The notes under the pieces: model-generated | The model's database searches: none | What the model was told of the DNA's origin: nothing | Seen by the model: only the letters and a program-made list of their open reading frames with translations | Shown here: in pieces, positions 35,061 through 43,710 of the stretch | Numbering within the stretch: the first letter of the stretch is position 1 | Layout of the letters: every line of letters starts with the position of its first letter | Translations under genes and position numbers: made by a program | NCBI GenBank assembly: GCA_041653875.1 | Contig: JBAZEM010000007.1 | Span: forward strand, 48,185-112,184 | Direction of reading: 5' to 3' | Length of the DNA: 64,000 bases | Source of the DNA: VSJD01 sp041653875 | GTDB lineage: Bacteria; Verrucomicrobiota; Kiritimatiellia; JAAZAB01

Positions 35061-35729
35061 TTGGGACAAAAGGTCAATCCAATCGGTTTGCGGGTAGCCG
35101 TCAATAAAAACTGGCGTTCGCGCTGGTACGCGGAAAGAAAGCAATATGGCGATTTTTTCCACGAAGACTTGAAAATCCGCGAGATGATCATGAAGCGTCT
35201 GGCGGGCGCGGCTGTTCCGGAAGTCGTTATCGAGCGATATGCCAATCGGGTGCGCGCCACGATCATGACGGCCCGGCCGGGCATCGTCATCGGCCACAAG
35301 GGGCAGGATATCGAAAAGCTCCGCGAAGAGCTGGCCAAGATAACGGGCAAGGAAGTTTATCTGGAGATCAAGGAAATCAGGAATGCCGATCTCAACGCCC
35401 AGTTGGTGGCCGAGAATATCGCCGTCCAATTGGAGCGGCGCGTGTCTTTCCGGCGGGCGATGAAAAGGGCCATCAAGACGACGATGGACATGAAGGCTCT
35501 GGGGATCAAGGTGCAAGTTTCCGGCCGGCTGGGCGGCGCCGAGCTGGCGCGCCGCGAGACGCATAAAGAAGGATCCGTGCCCCTGCATACCTTGCGGGCC
35601 AATATCGATTACGGCGCCGTCGCTGCGCGTACCGTGGCGGGCAAGGTCGGAATAAAAGTCTGGATTTGTGTCAAACCGGAGCAGGAGCCGGATGTGAAAG
35701 CGGGGGTGCAACGTGCCGGAAATGCCTAA
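35061..35729 (+). CDS. rpsC: 30S ribosomal protein uS3
   Basis: 222 residues from TTG 35061 ('MGQKVNPIGLRVAVNKNWRS', the family start) with AAGGAG about 10 bases upstream. The KH domain is visible as 'RPGIVIGHKGQDIEKLREEL', and the C-terminal part as 'VSGRLGGAELARRETHKEGS'. It lies at the mRNA entry site and has helicase function with S4. It overlaps rplP by 8 bases. Confidence 0.96.
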   Translation: MGQKVNPIGLRVAVNKNWRSRWYAERKQYGDFFHEDLKIREMIMKRLAGAAVPEVVIERYANRVRATIMTARPGIVIGHKGQDIEKLREELAKITGKEVYLEIKEIRNADLNAQLVAENIAVQLERRVSFRRAMKRAIKTTMDMKALGIKVQVSGRLGGAELARRETHKEGSVPLHTLRANIDYGAVAARTVAGKVGIKVWICVKPEQEPDVKAGVQRAGNA

Positions 35730-36135
35730 GCGAGTCAAGTACCGCAAAGTCCAGCGCGGGAGCATGAAGGGTGAAGCGACGTCGGGCGACACGCTGGCGT
35801 TTGGCGAGTATGGTTTGCAGGCGTTGGATCGCGGCTGGATCAAGGCCATTCAGATCGAGGCCTGCCGCGTGTCCATCAACCGGCATCTGAAACGCAAGGG
35901 CAAGGTTTGGGTGCGGATATTCCCCGACAAGCCGGTCAGCAAGAAGGCCTTGGAGACCCGCATGGGCAAGGGCAAGGGCGTGCCCGAATTTTGGGTGGCG
36001 GTGGTAAAGAACGGCCGGATGCTTTTCGAGGTGGATGGCGTCACCGATCATGTGGCGCGGGAGTCCATGCGGCTGGCGGCTTCCAAGTTGCCGATCCGGA
36101 CACGTTTTGTCTCGCGCCACGAGGCGGCAGTTTAG
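35722..36135 (+). CDS. rplP: 50S ribosomal protein uL16
   Basis: 137 residues from ATG 35722 ('MPKRVKYRKVQRGSMKGEAT', the usual start); an in-frame GTG at 35713 would add three residues. 'RVWVRIFPDKPVSKKALETR'-like sequence (here 'KVWVRIFPDKPVSKKALETR') and 'MGKGKGVPEFWVAVVKNGRM' are typical. It helps position aminoacyl-tRNA in the A site. It overlaps the end of rpsC. Confidence 0.96.
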   Translation: MPKRVKYRKVQRGSMKGEATSGDTLAFGEYGLQALDRGWIKAIQIEACRVSINRHLKRKGKVWVRIFPDKPVSKKALETRMGKGKGVPEFWVAVVKNGRMLFEVDGVTDHVARESMRLAASKLPIRTRFVSRHEAAV

Positions 36136-36166
36136 TTGGAATCCATGTTTAATTGAAACGAATATC

Positions 36167-36406
36167 ATGAGCAAGGCCAAGGAACTTAAAGAGCTGGCGC
36201 AGGACGAACTGGGGCAAAAACTCCAGGACCGGATCAAAGAAGCATTTGACCTGCGGAAGGTAAAGGCGACCGGCAAGTTGGATAATCCGCTTCAAATACG
36301 GATGGTTCGGCGCGAGATTGCCCGCCTGCGGACGCTGATTAACGAAAAAAAGAACGTGAAGGAAACGGGAAACGCCGGCCATGGAAATATCACGCGGAAA
36401 GCGTAA
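36167..36406 (+). CDS. rpmC: 50S ribosomal protein uL29
   Basis: 79 residues from ATG 36167. 'KELKELAQDELGQKLQDRIK' and 'NPLQIRMVRREIARLRTLIN' are the two L29 helices. It is slightly longer than the usual 60-70 residues because of a C-terminal tail (about 15 residues) that overlaps the rpsQ start by 26 bases in another frame. Confidence 0.93.
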   Translation: MSKAKELKELAQDELGQKLQDRIKEAFDLRKVKATGKLDNPLQIRMVRREIARLRTLINEKKNVKETGNAGHGNITRKA

Positions 36407-36668
36407 AGAACGGACCGGCATCGTCATCAGCGATGCCATGGATAAGACCATCGTGGTCAAGGTGGAGCGGCGCGTGCGCCATCCCCTCTATGGCAAGGAG
36501 ATGAGGATGTCGAACACTTGTTTCGTCCATGACGAGGCCAATCGGGCCAAGGTGGGCGACAAGGTGCGAATTATGGAAACACGGCCGATGAGCCGGATGA
36601 AACGGTGGCGGTTGGTTGACGTGGTCCAGCCGGGCGCCGCGCCCGCGGTGTCCACGGACAACGCGTAA
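36381..36668 (+). CDS. rpsQ: 30S ribosomal protein uS17
   Basis: 95 residues with 'RKERTGIVISDAMDKTIVVK' and 'RVRHPLYGKEMRMSNTCFVH', standard OB-fold S17. It overlaps rpmC by 26 bases, so translation is likely coupled. Its C-terminal roughly 12 residues are Ala/Pro-rich beyond the fold. It is followed by rplN after 6 bases. Confidence 0.95.
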   Translation: MEISRGKRKERTGIVISDAMDKTIVVKVERRVRHPLYGKEMRMSNTCFVHDEANRAKVGDKVRIMETRPMSRMKRWRLVDVVQPGAAPAVSTDNA

Positions 36669-36674
36669 GGTCTT

Positions 36675-37040
36675 ATGATTACAGAAGAAACATGTTTGGA
36701 TGTGGCCGATAATACCGGGGCGCGCCAGGCCAAATGCTTCCGTGTTCTGGGCCAGCGCAAACGTTACGGGCATCTGGGGGACCTCATCAAGGTGGCAATC
36801 CGCGAGGCGCAACCGGGGGGATTGGTGAAGAAGGGCGAGGTGCGCCTGGCAGTCATTGTCCGCACGCGTAAGCCGATCCGCCGGCCGGACGGATCTTACC
36901 TGCGCTTCGATAGTAACGCCTGCGTGTTGGTGGATGACAGTTTGAATCCGCTGGGGACCCGTATTTTTGGGCCTGTGGCGCGGGAACTGCGCGACAAAAA
37001 TTTCGCCAAAATTATTTCACTGGCGCCGGAGGTTTTGTAA
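36675..37040 (+). CDS. rplN: 50S ribosomal protein uL14
   Basis: 121 residues: 'MITEETCLDVADNTGARQAK', 'GGLVKKGEVRLAVIVRTRKP' and 'FGPVARELRDKNFAKIISLA'. It has the full L14 length and motifs and contacts 16S rRNA at bridge B8. It is closely followed by rplX (2 bases). Confidence 0.97.
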   Translation: MITEETCLDVADNTGARQAKCFRVLGQRKRYGHLGDLIKVAIREAQPGGLVKKGEVRLAVIVRTRKPIRRPDGSYLRFDSNACVLVDDSLNPLGTRIFGPVARELRDKNFAKIISLAPEVL

Positions 37041-37042
37041 GT

Positions 37043-37378
37043 ATGGCGACGACCCACATGCATATTCGACGCGACGACATCGTGCTGGTCAGTGCGGGGC
37101 GCGAAGCCGAGGGCAAGAAGACCGGCAAAGTGCTCCAAGTCATGCCCGGCAAGGCCAAGGCCATCGTGGAGGGACTGAATTATATCCATAAAACCATGCG
37201 CAAATCGCAGGACCACCCCAAGGGCGGCATCGTCAAGAAGGAAGGACCGATCGCGGTCTCCAACCTGATGTTGTTTTGTCCGCACTGCAAGGGCGGTGTC
37301 CGTGTGGCGCGTGTGCGGGGTGAAAACGGCAAGGTGGCGCGTAAATGCAAGCAATGCGGGCATCTCTTCAATGGGTGA
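37043..37378 (+). CDS. rplX: 50S ribosomal protein uL24 with zinc-ribbon-like tail
   Basis: 111 residues. The KOW motif is 'RRDDIVLVSAGREAEGKKTG', and 'NYIHKTMRKSQDHPKGGIVK' is conserved. The C-terminal half has 'FCPHCKGGVRV' and 'KCKQCGHLF', two CxxC pairs that would bind zinc. Such pairs occur in some bacterial L24 proteins and not others. It initiates 50S assembly. Confidence 0.95.
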   Translation: MATTHMHIRRDDIVLVSAGREAEGKKTGKVLQVMPGKAKAIVEGLNYIHKTMRKSQDHPKGGIVKKEGPIAVSNLMLFCPHCKGGVRVARVRGENGKVARKCKQCGHLFNG

Positions 37379-37383
37379 GGAAT

Positions 37384-37938
37384 ATGGCCAGACTGAAAGA
37401 TAAATATGTCCAGGAAGTGATCCCGGCGATGAAAAAATTGCGGGGGTACCGGAACGTGATGCAGACGCCGCGCATGGTCAAGATTGTCGTGAATATGGGC
37501 ATCAATTCCGCGGTGGAAAAGGATGTTGTCAAGACCCTGGCGCGCGATTTGGCCACGATCACGGGGCAGATGCCCGTAACCTGCTTGGCGCGCAAGAGCA
37601 TCGCCAATTTCAAACTGCGCGAGGGCATGCCCGTGGGGGCCATGGTAACCTTGCGCGGGGCGCGCATGTACGAATTTTTCGACCGCCTGGTGAATACCGT
37701 GCTGCCGCGTCTGCGGGACTTCCGCGGCGTGCCTCCCAAGGGATTCGACGGGCGCGGCAATTACACGCTGGGCATGCGTGAGCAAACGGTGTTCCCTGAA
37801 ATTGTGGCCGATGAAATCAAAAAAGTTCAGGGCATGCATATAACGATTGTGACGACAGCGGCGACCGACGATGAAGCCCGCGATTTTCTGAGGTTGATGG
37901 GTATGCCGTTCGCCGCTGTTGGAACCGGTACGAAATAA
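37384..37938 (+). CDS. rplE: 50S ribosomal protein uL5
   Basis: 184 residues from ATG 37384 ('MARLKDKYVQEVIPAMKKLR') with GAGG just before it. 'VKIVVNMGINSAVEKD' and 'LPRLRDFRGVPPKGFDGRGN' are L5 hallmarks. It binds 5S rRNA. A reading from 37345 would add non-family residues. rpsN follows after 14 bases. Confidence 0.97.
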   Translation: MARLKDKYVQEVIPAMKKLRGYRNVMQTPRMVKIVVNMGINSAVEKDVVKTLARDLATITGQMPVTCLARKSIANFKLREGMPVGAMVTLRGARMYEFFDRLVNTVLPRLRDFRGVPPKGFDGRGNYTLGMREQTVFPEIVADEIKKVQGMHITIVTTAATDDEARDFLRLMGMPFAAVGTGTK

Positions 37939-37952
37939 GGGAGGGCCTGCGC

Positions 37953-38138
37953 TTGGCGAAGTTGTCATTAATGGTTAAGGCCGGTCGCAAACCGAAGTTC
38001 AGCAGCCGGGGCTATCACCGTTGCCGCCGGTGCGGCCGCCGGCGGGCTTACATGCGTAAATTTCAATTGTGCCGCATCTGTTTCCGGGAACTGGCCTCGG
38101 TGGGGCAGATTCCGGGAGTGGTCAAGGCCAGCTGGTAG
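37953..38138 (+). CDS. rpsN: 30S ribosomal protein uS14, zinc-binding type
   Basis: 61 residues from TTG 37953, with GGGAGGG about 7 bases upstream. The two CxxC pairs 'CRRCGRR' and 'CRICFREL' make it the short zinc-binding (C+) S14 form. The ending 'GQIPGVVKASW' is typical. The longer zinc-free paralogue is not in this window. Confidence 0.95.
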   Translation: MAKLSLMVKAGRKPKFSSRGYHRCRRCGRRRAYMRKFQLCRICFRELASVGQIPGVVKASW

Positions 38139-38152
38139 GGGACAGTATCATT

Positions 38153-38551
38153 ATGAATCAGACCGATCCCATTGGCGACATGTTGACCCGCTTGCGGAAC
38201 GCGAATATGGCCAAGGCCGCCGCGGTGGAATTGCCGTATTCCCGGATCAAGGATCAGCTCGCCCGTATTTTCAAGCGCGAAGGTTTTATCCAGGATTACA
38301 CCGCCGAAGGCGGCGGCGTCAACAAGGTGTTGCGCCTGTATATTAAATTCGGCCCCGGGCGCGAGTGCGTGATCCGCGGTCTGCGGCGTGTCAGCAAGCC
38401 GGGTTTGCGGCGCTATGTGAGCGCCGCGGCCTTGCGGCCGATCAAGAACGGCACGGGCATCGCCATCGTGAGCACCTCGCGGGGTTTGATGACTGACCGT
38501 GAAGCGCGCCAGCAGAATGCCGGCGGCGAGTGGCTGTGCACAATCTGGTAA
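38153..38551 (+). CDS. rpsH: 30S ribosomal protein uS8
   Basis: 132 residues from ATG 38153: 'DPIGDMLTRLRNANMAKAAA', 'VELPYSRIKDQLARIFKREG' and the C-terminal 'GIAIVSTSRGLMTDREARQQ' are standard S8. It binds 16S rRNA centrally and, in some species, represses the spc operon. A word-repeat hairpin follows. Confidence 0.97.
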   Translation: MNQTDPIGDMLTRLRNANMAKAAAVELPYSRIKDQLARIFKREGFIQDYTAEGGGVNKVLRLYIKFGPGRECVIRGLRRVSKPGLRRYVSAAALRPIKNGTGIAIVSTSRGLMTDREARQQNAGGEWLCTIW

Positions 38552-38567
38552 GGCGTTGGAACGGCAG

Positions 38568-38672
38568 AATACAGAAGTCAGTAGTCAGGATTCAGAGTGT
38601 TTGCGCTTAACAACATACTTGTTGATAATGATTTGCGTATATCCTGTGTTCTGTCTCCTGAATTCATGCAAA
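38568..38672. repeat. word-repeat hairpin (CAGTAGTCAGGATTC-type)
   Basis: AGAATACAGAAGTCAGTAGT and CAGGATTCAG on the left face TATATCCTGTGTTCTGTCTC and CTGAATTC on the right. It fills the rpsH-rplF gap and shares words with 33342-33432. Confidence 0.8.
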
Positions 38673-38695
38673 ACGTGTAAAGGAGATTAGGGGCG

Positions 38696-39232
38696 ATGTC
38701 GAGAGTAGGACAAAAGCCGATTCCCGTTCCGGCGGGCGTGGAGATCAAGCTGAACGATAAACTCCTGTCCGTCAAAGGACCGAAGGGAACCTTGAGCCGC
38801 GAGATTCCGGAGGCGTTCGAGATCCGTTTGGAACCCGGGCTGATTACGATCAAGCCCAGGATTTCAGACCCGGCGCTTGCTCCTTTGCACGGGCTCAATC
38901 GCCGCTTGATCGCCAACATGGTGGAGGGCGTGACCAAGGGCTTCGTCAAGGAACTTGAAATTCAAGGCGTCGGGTTCAAAGCCGCTGTGCAGGGCCGGAA
39001 AGCGGTCTTCATGCTCGGTTATTCCAGTCCGGTGGAGATGGACGTTCCCGCCGGCATCGAACTCAAAGTCGCGGAGAACGTCAATATCGTGGTCAGTGGC
39101 ATGGATAAACAAAGCGTCGGTGATTTTGCCGCGCATATTCGGTCGTTTTATCCCGCCGAGCCATACAAAGGCAAGGGGATCCGCTACAAGGGCGAGTATA
39201 TCAAGCGTAAAGTCGGAAAGACGGTGGCGTAA
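38696..39232 (+). CDS. rplF: 50S ribosomal protein uL6
   Basis: 178 residues, beginning 'MSRVGQKPIPVPAGVEIKLN' and ending with 'PYKGKGIRYKGEYIKRKVGK', the L6 signature. The two alpha/beta repeats are intact. It lies near the sarcin-ricin loop. AAGGAGATTAGGGG precedes the ATG. rplR follows after 2 bases. Confidence 0.97.
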   Translation: MSRVGQKPIPVPAGVEIKLNDKLLSVKGPKGTLSREIPEAFEIRLEPGLITIKPRISDPALAPLHGLNRRLIANMVEGVTKGFVKELEIQGVGFKAAVQGRKAVFMLGYSSPVEMDVPAGIELKVAENVNIVVSGMDKQSVGDFAAHIRSFYPAEPYKGKGIRYKGEYIKRKVGKTVA

Positions 39233-39234
39233 TC

Positions 39235-39588
39235 ATGAAGCTGAAAACCAGGTCGGAATATCTTAAACGGCGGCACCAGCGTCTGCGCAAGAAAGTCATC
39301 GGAACCACCCGGCGGCCGCGAATGTGTGTCAGCGTAAGCAATAAGCACATGTATGTCCAATTGGTGGATGATGTCGCGGCGGTGACGCTGGCGACGGTGT
39401 CCACGCTGACGTTGGAGCCGGCCGGTAAAAACAATCTCGACGCCGCCAAACGCCTGGGGGCCAAAATCGCCGAGATCGCGAAAACCAAGGAAATCGGCGA
39501 GGTGGTGTTCGATCGGGGCGGACATGCCTATAACGGGCGCGTCAAGGCCATTGCCGAGGCGGCGCGCGCCGCCGGAATGAAATTATAA
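39235..39588 (+). CDS. rplR: 50S ribosomal protein uL18
   Basis: 117 residues: 'RRHQRLRKKVIGTTRRPRMC', 'VSNKHMYVQLVDDVAAVTL' and 'FDRGGHAYNGRVKAIAEAAR' are typical. It binds 5S rRNA with L5. Length is normal. Confidence 0.97.
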   Translation: MKLKTRSEYLKRRHQRLRKKVIGTTRRPRMCVSVSNKHMYVQLVDDVAAVTLATVSTLTLEPAGKNNLDAAKRLGAKIAEIAKTKEIGEVVFDRGGHAYNGRVKAIAEAARAAGMKL

Positions 39589-39599
39589 GCGCGGAACCT

Positions 39600-40151
39600 A
39601 TGGAAAATAAATCGCATCAAGACCGGATGATCAAGGACGATGTGTCCTCCAGCGAGATGGAAGAATATGTCGTCCAGGTGAAACGTTGCTCCAAAGTCGT
39701 CAAGGGCGGGCGCCGTATGAGTTTCAGCGCCGTCGTCGTGGTTGGCGATCATAAGGGCTGTGTCGGGTATGGGCTGGGCAAGGCCAATGAAGTGGCCGAC
39801 GCTATCCGCAAGGGCGGCGACATTGCCCGTAAAACCTTGTTTCATGTCAAGCTGAGCGGCACCACTATTCCGCACGATGTCTTCGGTAAGTTTTCCGCTT
39901 CGAAGGTCATGTTGAAGCCGGCCGTGGATGGCACAGGTGTTATCGCCGGCGGCGGGGCGCGCGTTGTGCTGAATCTGGCCGGCGTCCACAATGTGTTGGC
40001 CAAGTCGATGGGCAGCAATAATAAATGGAACGTTGTGCACGCCACAATCAATGCCTTGCGGCAGTTGCGCGCAAAGTCCGAATCGGACGCCCTGCGGGGT
40101 GTGGGCGGCTTCGATCAACGGCCGGCCGGCGCGCTGGAGGCGGAATTATGA
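39600..40151 (+). CDS. rpsE: 30S ribosomal protein uS5
   Basis: 183 residues. 'VQVKRCSKVVKGGRRMSFSA' and 'GYGLGKANEVADAIRKGGDI' mark S5. It lies at the mRNA entrance and affects fidelity. Its stop overlaps the rplO start by four bases. rpmD (L30), often next, is absent. Confidence 0.96.
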   Translation: MENKSHQDRMIKDDVSSSEMEEYVVQVKRCSKVVKGGRRMSFSAVVVVGDHKGCVGYGLGKANEVADAIRKGGDIARKTLFHVKLSGTTIPHDVFGKFSASKVMLKPAVDGTGVIAGGGARVVLNLAGVHNVLAKSMGSNNKWNVVHATINALRQLRAKSESDALRGVGGFDQRPAGALEAEL

Positions 40152-40594
40152 TGAGTCTGCACCAGTTGAAAAATACGCCGGGCGCCCGGCGTCCCAAGAT
40201 GCGCGTGGGCTGCGGTCCGGGATCGGGTAAGGGCAAAACCTGCGGACGGGGCCACAAGGGGCAATATGCCCGCTCGGGCCATAAGCATAAAGCCGCCTTC
40301 GAGGGCGGCCAAATGCGTCTGCTCCGCCGGATTCCGAAGCGCGGCTTCAACCGTCCCGACAAGCGCACGTATCGGCTGGTGCCGGTCGATCGTTTAAACC
40401 GTTTTGAGGATGGACTCGAAATCACCGCCGCTGTTTTGGAGGCCGCGGGTTTGATTAAGTCCGGGATTGAGGGTGTCAAAGTGCTCGGTGGCGGCGAGCT
40501 GAAGAAAAAACTGGCCGTCAAAGTCCAGGCTTTCAGCGCCAGCGCCAGGCAAATAATTACGACTGCCGGCGGAACCGCGGAAGTCGTCGCGTAA
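40148..40594 (+). CDS. rplO: 50S ribosomal protein uL15
   Basis: 148 residues from ATG 40148 (ATGA overlap with rpsE; ATG 40151 is also possible). 'GCGPGSGKGKTCGRGHKGQY' and 'FEGGQMRLLRRIPKRGFNRP' are L15 motifs. It is a late-assembly protein. It is followed directly by secY, the normal spc order without rpmD. Confidence 0.96.
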   Translation: MMSLHQLKNTPGARRPKMRVGCGPGSGKGKTCGRGHKGQYARSGHKHKAAFEGGQMRLLRRIPKRGFNRPDKRTYRLVPVDRLNRFEDGLEITAAVLEAAGLIKSGIEGVKVLGGGELKKKLAVKVQAFSASARQIITTAGGTAEVVA

Positions 40595-40647
40595 TCTGCA
40601 ACGCCGGAGCTTCCCGTCCGAGGCTGACAATATTTGCCGCCTAACTT

Positions 40648-42006
40648 ATGCTTTCCGCATTCATAAATTCATTTAAGGTCGAGGAACTTCGCAAGCGGAT
40701 CCTGTTCACGCTTTTTATGGTGTTTCTCTGCCGTTTGCTGAGCGTGGTGCCGACGCCGGGTGTGAGCACCGGCGAACTTCAGGCCCTGATTCAGCACATC
40801 TCCAATCAAGTGGGCGGCGGATTGCTGGGGCTCGTGGATTTATTCAGCGGCGGCGCCATGAGCAATTGCGCCATCGGCGCTTTGGGCATCATGCCATATA
40901 TCAGCGCCTCCATCATCCTGCAATTGATGACGGCGGTCGTGCCCAGCCTGGAGCGCTTGGCGCGCGAGGGCGATGTCGGCCGGCAAAAAATTACCCAGTA
41001 CACCCGCTATCTGACGGTGGTCTTGTGCATCGTTCAGGGGTATGCCATGGCTGTGGCGCTCCAGAACCCTTCGGCCCTCTTCGGGCGCAATGTCGGCGAG
41101 ATTGTCAGTATGCATTCGGTCTGGGGGTTCCGCCTGGTCACGGTGGTGACCATGACCACGGGCACGATGCTCATGATGTGGCTGGGCGAGCAGATCACCC
41201 AGTCGGGGGTGGGCAACGGTATTTCGCTGATTATCACCGTCAATATCATCAGTCGTCTGCCGGGCGCCGTCCAGGCCATGATGCGCATGTTCCGTCCGGT
41301 GGGCGGCGGTGAAGCCCAGTTTTCGGCTTTCCATCTGGTCGGACTGCTCTTGATGATGTTCCTGGTGGTGGCCGCCACCATTGCCGTTACCCAGGCCCAG
41401 CGCAAGATTCCCGTCCAGTATGCCAAGCGCGTGGTCGGGCGCAAGGTGTTCGGCGGACAAAGCACGTATATGCCGCTCAGGATCAATTATTCGGGGGTCA
41501 TGCCGATCATCTTCGCGCAGGCCATCCTCATTTTCCCTCAAAAGATTTTCGAGATGCTGCCGGGCGAATTTTTCAAGCACGTCGCTGTGGCTTTTCACAT
41601 GGAGAGTTCGCTTTACATGGCGCTCTACGGTCTCATGATCCTGTTCTTTTCCTATTTCTGGGTTGCCACGGTTTTCAATCCCGTGCAGATCGCCGACGAC
41701 CTTAAAAAAGCCGGAGGGTATGTGCCGGGCATCCGGCCGGGCGCCTCGACCGCCGAGTTTTTGGACCGCACCATGACCCGGATTACACTGGCGGGCGCGG
41801 TCTTCCTGACCGTCATCGCAGTCATCCCGACGATTATGGCGCGCCAATTCAGTATTCCCTGGCTGGTCGCTTCCTTTTTCGGCGGCACCAGTCTGCTGAT
41901 CATTGTCGGTGTCATGCTCGATACGATGCGGCAGGTGGAATCGCATCTCATCATGCGGCATTATGACGGCTTCCTTAAAAAGGGCAAACTGCGCGGCCGG
42001 CGCTGA
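40648..42006 (+). CDS. secY: preprotein translocase subunit SecY
   Basis: 452 residues with about ten membrane helices. N-terminal 'LRKRILFTLFMVFLCRLLSV' leads to the plug region 'GVDLFSGGAMSNCAIGALGI'-type sequence (here 'GLVDLFSGGAMSNCAIGALG'), and 'MPYISASIILQLMT' follows. The cytoplasmic loop 'RKIPVQYAKRVVGRKVFGGQ' and the C-terminal 'PGIRPGASTAEFLDR' are conserved. It forms the protein-conducting channel with SecE (17015-17215). Confidence 0.96.
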   Translation: MLSAFINSFKVEELRKRILFTLFMVFLCRLLSVVPTPGVSTGELQALIQHISNQVGGGLLGLVDLFSGGAMSNCAIGALGIMPYISASIILQLMTAVVPSLERLAREGDVGRQKITQYTRYLTVVLCIVQGYAMAVALQNPSALFGRNVGEIVSMHSVWGFRLVTVVTMTTGTMLMMWLGEQITQSGVGNGISLIITVNIISRLPGAVQAMMRMFRPVGGGEAQFSAFHLVGLLLMMFLVVAATIAVTQAQRKIPVQYAKRVVGRKVFGGQSTYMPLRINYSGVMPIIFAQAILIFPQKIFEMLPGEFFKHVAVAFHMESSLYMALYGLMILFFSYFWVATVFNPVQIADDLKKAGGYVPGIRPGASTAEFLDRTMTRITLAGAVFLTVIAVIPTIMARQFSIPWLVASFFGGTSLLIIVGVMLDTMRQVESHLIMRHYDGFLKKGKLRGRR

Positions 42007-42011
42007 TTAGG

Positions 42012-42149
42012 GGAAATGGAAAATGGTTAATGGTTGATGGTAAATGGAAGAGAGGGCAGACTGTGCCGCAGTTGTTTTGCCTTTGCATTAACAATTTACC
42101 ATTCACTATTCACCATTGACCATTGACCATTGACCATTAAACATTAACC
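42012..42149. repeat. word-repeat hairpin (TTGACCATTGACC-type)
   Basis: Left words AATGGTTAATGGTTGATGG and TAAATGG face right words TTTACCATTCACTATTCACC and repeated ATTGACC units, followed by ATTAACC. It occupies almost the whole secY-adk gap, up to the adk ATG. A single-arm relative lies at 47335-47372. Confidence 0.8.
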
Positions 42150-42812
42150 ATGTTCTTCGATATGAGCATTCAGGCCATTATTTTACTGGGCGCGCCGGGC
42201 GCGGGGAAGGGCACCATGGCGGAAGCCATTCGCGGCGCCACCGCCTTCATTCATGTTTCCACGGGTGACATGTTGCGCGAAGCGATCAAAGCCGGCACGG
42301 CGGTGGGCCGCGAGGCGGAGGCCTTCATGCGCCGCGGGGCGCTCGTTCCGGACGATATCATTCTGAAAATAGTCATGGAACGCCTTGCGCAGGGCGCTCC
42401 GGATGCGCGCTATATGTTTGACGGTTTTCCGCGGACACTGGAGCAGGCGCGCCTGATGGACGCCGAGTTCGCCCGCCGCGGCGCGAAATTGATCAATGTG
42501 TTTTTGTTGGACGTTTCGCCCGCGGTGTCTTTGGAACGCCTGGGTGGGCGGCGGATTTGCCGCCGGTGCGGCGCCAATTTCCATGTGCGCAATATTCCGC
42601 CTAAGACGGAAGGGATTTGCGATAACTGCGGCGGCGAGTTGGCCCAGCGTCCCGACGATTGCCGCGAGACCATTTTGAAACGGCTCGAGGTGTTCCAGCA
42701 GCAGACCGCCGGACTGGTCGCTTACTATGAAAAGCGCGGACTTTTACAGCGGGTGGATTCGTCCGGGCCGCGCGCCGAGACCGTGGCGGATATCATGAAG
42801 CGCCTGTCATGA
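42150..42812 (+). CDS. adk: adenylate kinase, zinc-type LID
   Basis: 220 residues from ATG 42150, or 216 from ATG 42162. The P-loop is 'GAPGAGKGTMAEAI', with 'FDGFPRTLEQARLMD' and the LID domain carrying four cysteines ('CRRCG' and 'CDNCGGEL') that should bind zinc. It interconverts ATP + AMP and 2 ADP. No ribosome site is visible; the sequence before the ATG is a repeat. It overlaps map by four bases. Confidence 0.94.
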   Translation: MFFDMSIQAIILLGAPGAGKGTMAEAIRGATAFIHVSTGDMLREAIKAGTAVGREAEAFMRRGALVPDDIILKIVMERLAQGAPDARYMFDGFPRTLEQARLMDAEFARRGAKLINVFLLDVSPAVSLERLGGRRICRRCGANFHVRNIPPKTEGICDNCGGELAQRPDDCRETILKRLEVFQQQTAGLVAYYEKRGLLQRVDSSGPRAETVADIMKRLS

Positions 42813-43552
42813 TCATCATCAAGAGTCCCGAGGACATTGCCAAAATGCGCGTGGCGGGGAGGAGTGCGCGGGCGATTTGCGAGGCGTTGGCCGCGCATGT
42901 AAGCCCCGGTATCACGACGCAGGCGCTTGACGATGAGGCCGGTGAACTCATGCGGCAACAGAGGGTGCGCAGCGCATTTCTGGGATACCGGGGGTATCCC
43001 GGCGCCGTATGCGTTTCGGTGAACGAAGAAGTGGTGCATGGCATTCCCGGATCGCGGCGCATTGCCGTGGGCGATATTGTCGGCATCGATGTCGGCGTGG
43101 AAGTCAACGGGTTTCATGGCGACACCGCCCTGACGGTTATGGTGGGCGTGACCGATCCGGACGTTATTCGGCTGGTGGAGGTGACGAAACAGGCGCTTCA
43201 GGCCGGGATTGCCCAGGCGCATGTGGGCCGGCGGTTATCGGACGTGTCGCATGCGATCGAAGCGACCGCGGTGGCGGCGGGGTTCACAGTGGTGCGTGAC
43301 TTTGTGGGGCACGGCATCGGGCGCCGGATGCACGAAGATCCGCAGATCCCGAATTATGGGCCCCCGGGCAGAGGGCCAAAACTTTTGGCGGGCATGACTC
43401 TGGCGATCGAACCTATGGTCAATCTGGGCGGGGCCGAGGTTCAGGTGTTGGCGGACGGTTGGACCGTGGTGACGCGCGATCGGCGTCCGTCGGCCCATTT
43501 TGAGCACACGGTGGTCGTGGGCGAAACGATGGCCGCAGTGCTGACCGAGTAG
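42809..43552 (+). CDS. map: methionine aminopeptidase, type I
   Basis: 247 residues. The metal ligands are visible in 'VGIDVGVEVNGFHGDTAL' (two Asp), 'GHGIGRRMHEDP' (His), 'LAIEPMVN' (Glu) and 'FEHTVVVG' (Glu). It removes the initiator methionine from new proteins. Its start overlaps the adk stop (ATGA). infA, which often follows map, is not found; a repeat and rpmJ come next. Confidence 0.96.
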   Translation: MIIIKSPEDIAKMRVAGRSARAICEALAAHVSPGITTQALDDEAGELMRQQRVRSAFLGYRGYPGAVCVSVNEEVVHGIPGSRRIAVGDIVGIDVGVEVNGFHGDTALTVMVGVTDPDVIRLVEVTKQALQAGIAQAHVGRRLSDVSHAIEATAVAAGFTVVRDFVGHGIGRRMHEDPQIPNYGPPGRGPKLLAGMTLAIEPMVNLGGAEVQVLADGWTVVTRDRRPSAHFEHTVVVGETMAAVLTE

Positions 43553-43611
43553 GTTGTCGAAAAATCGCTTGACCATGCACCCGACGTTGTGATATAAAAA
43601 TAAACTTTCGG

Positions 43612-43698
43612 GCATGGTTCAACGGTTCACAGTTGATGGAGGTTGAAGATTTCCGATTCAATCCGCCAAACCGTGAACATCAAAACCGTGAACCTTGC
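43612..43698. repeat. word-repeat hairpin (GGTTCAACGGTTCAC-type)
   Basis: ATGGTTCAACGGTTCACAG and GGAGGTTGAAG face TTCAATCCGCCAAACCGTG, AACATC and AAACCGTGAACC. It fills the map-rpmJ gap where infA is found in many genomes. It shares words with 20066-20165 and 45655-45765. Confidence 0.8.
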
Positions 43699-43710
43699 GG
43701 AGTATATAGG

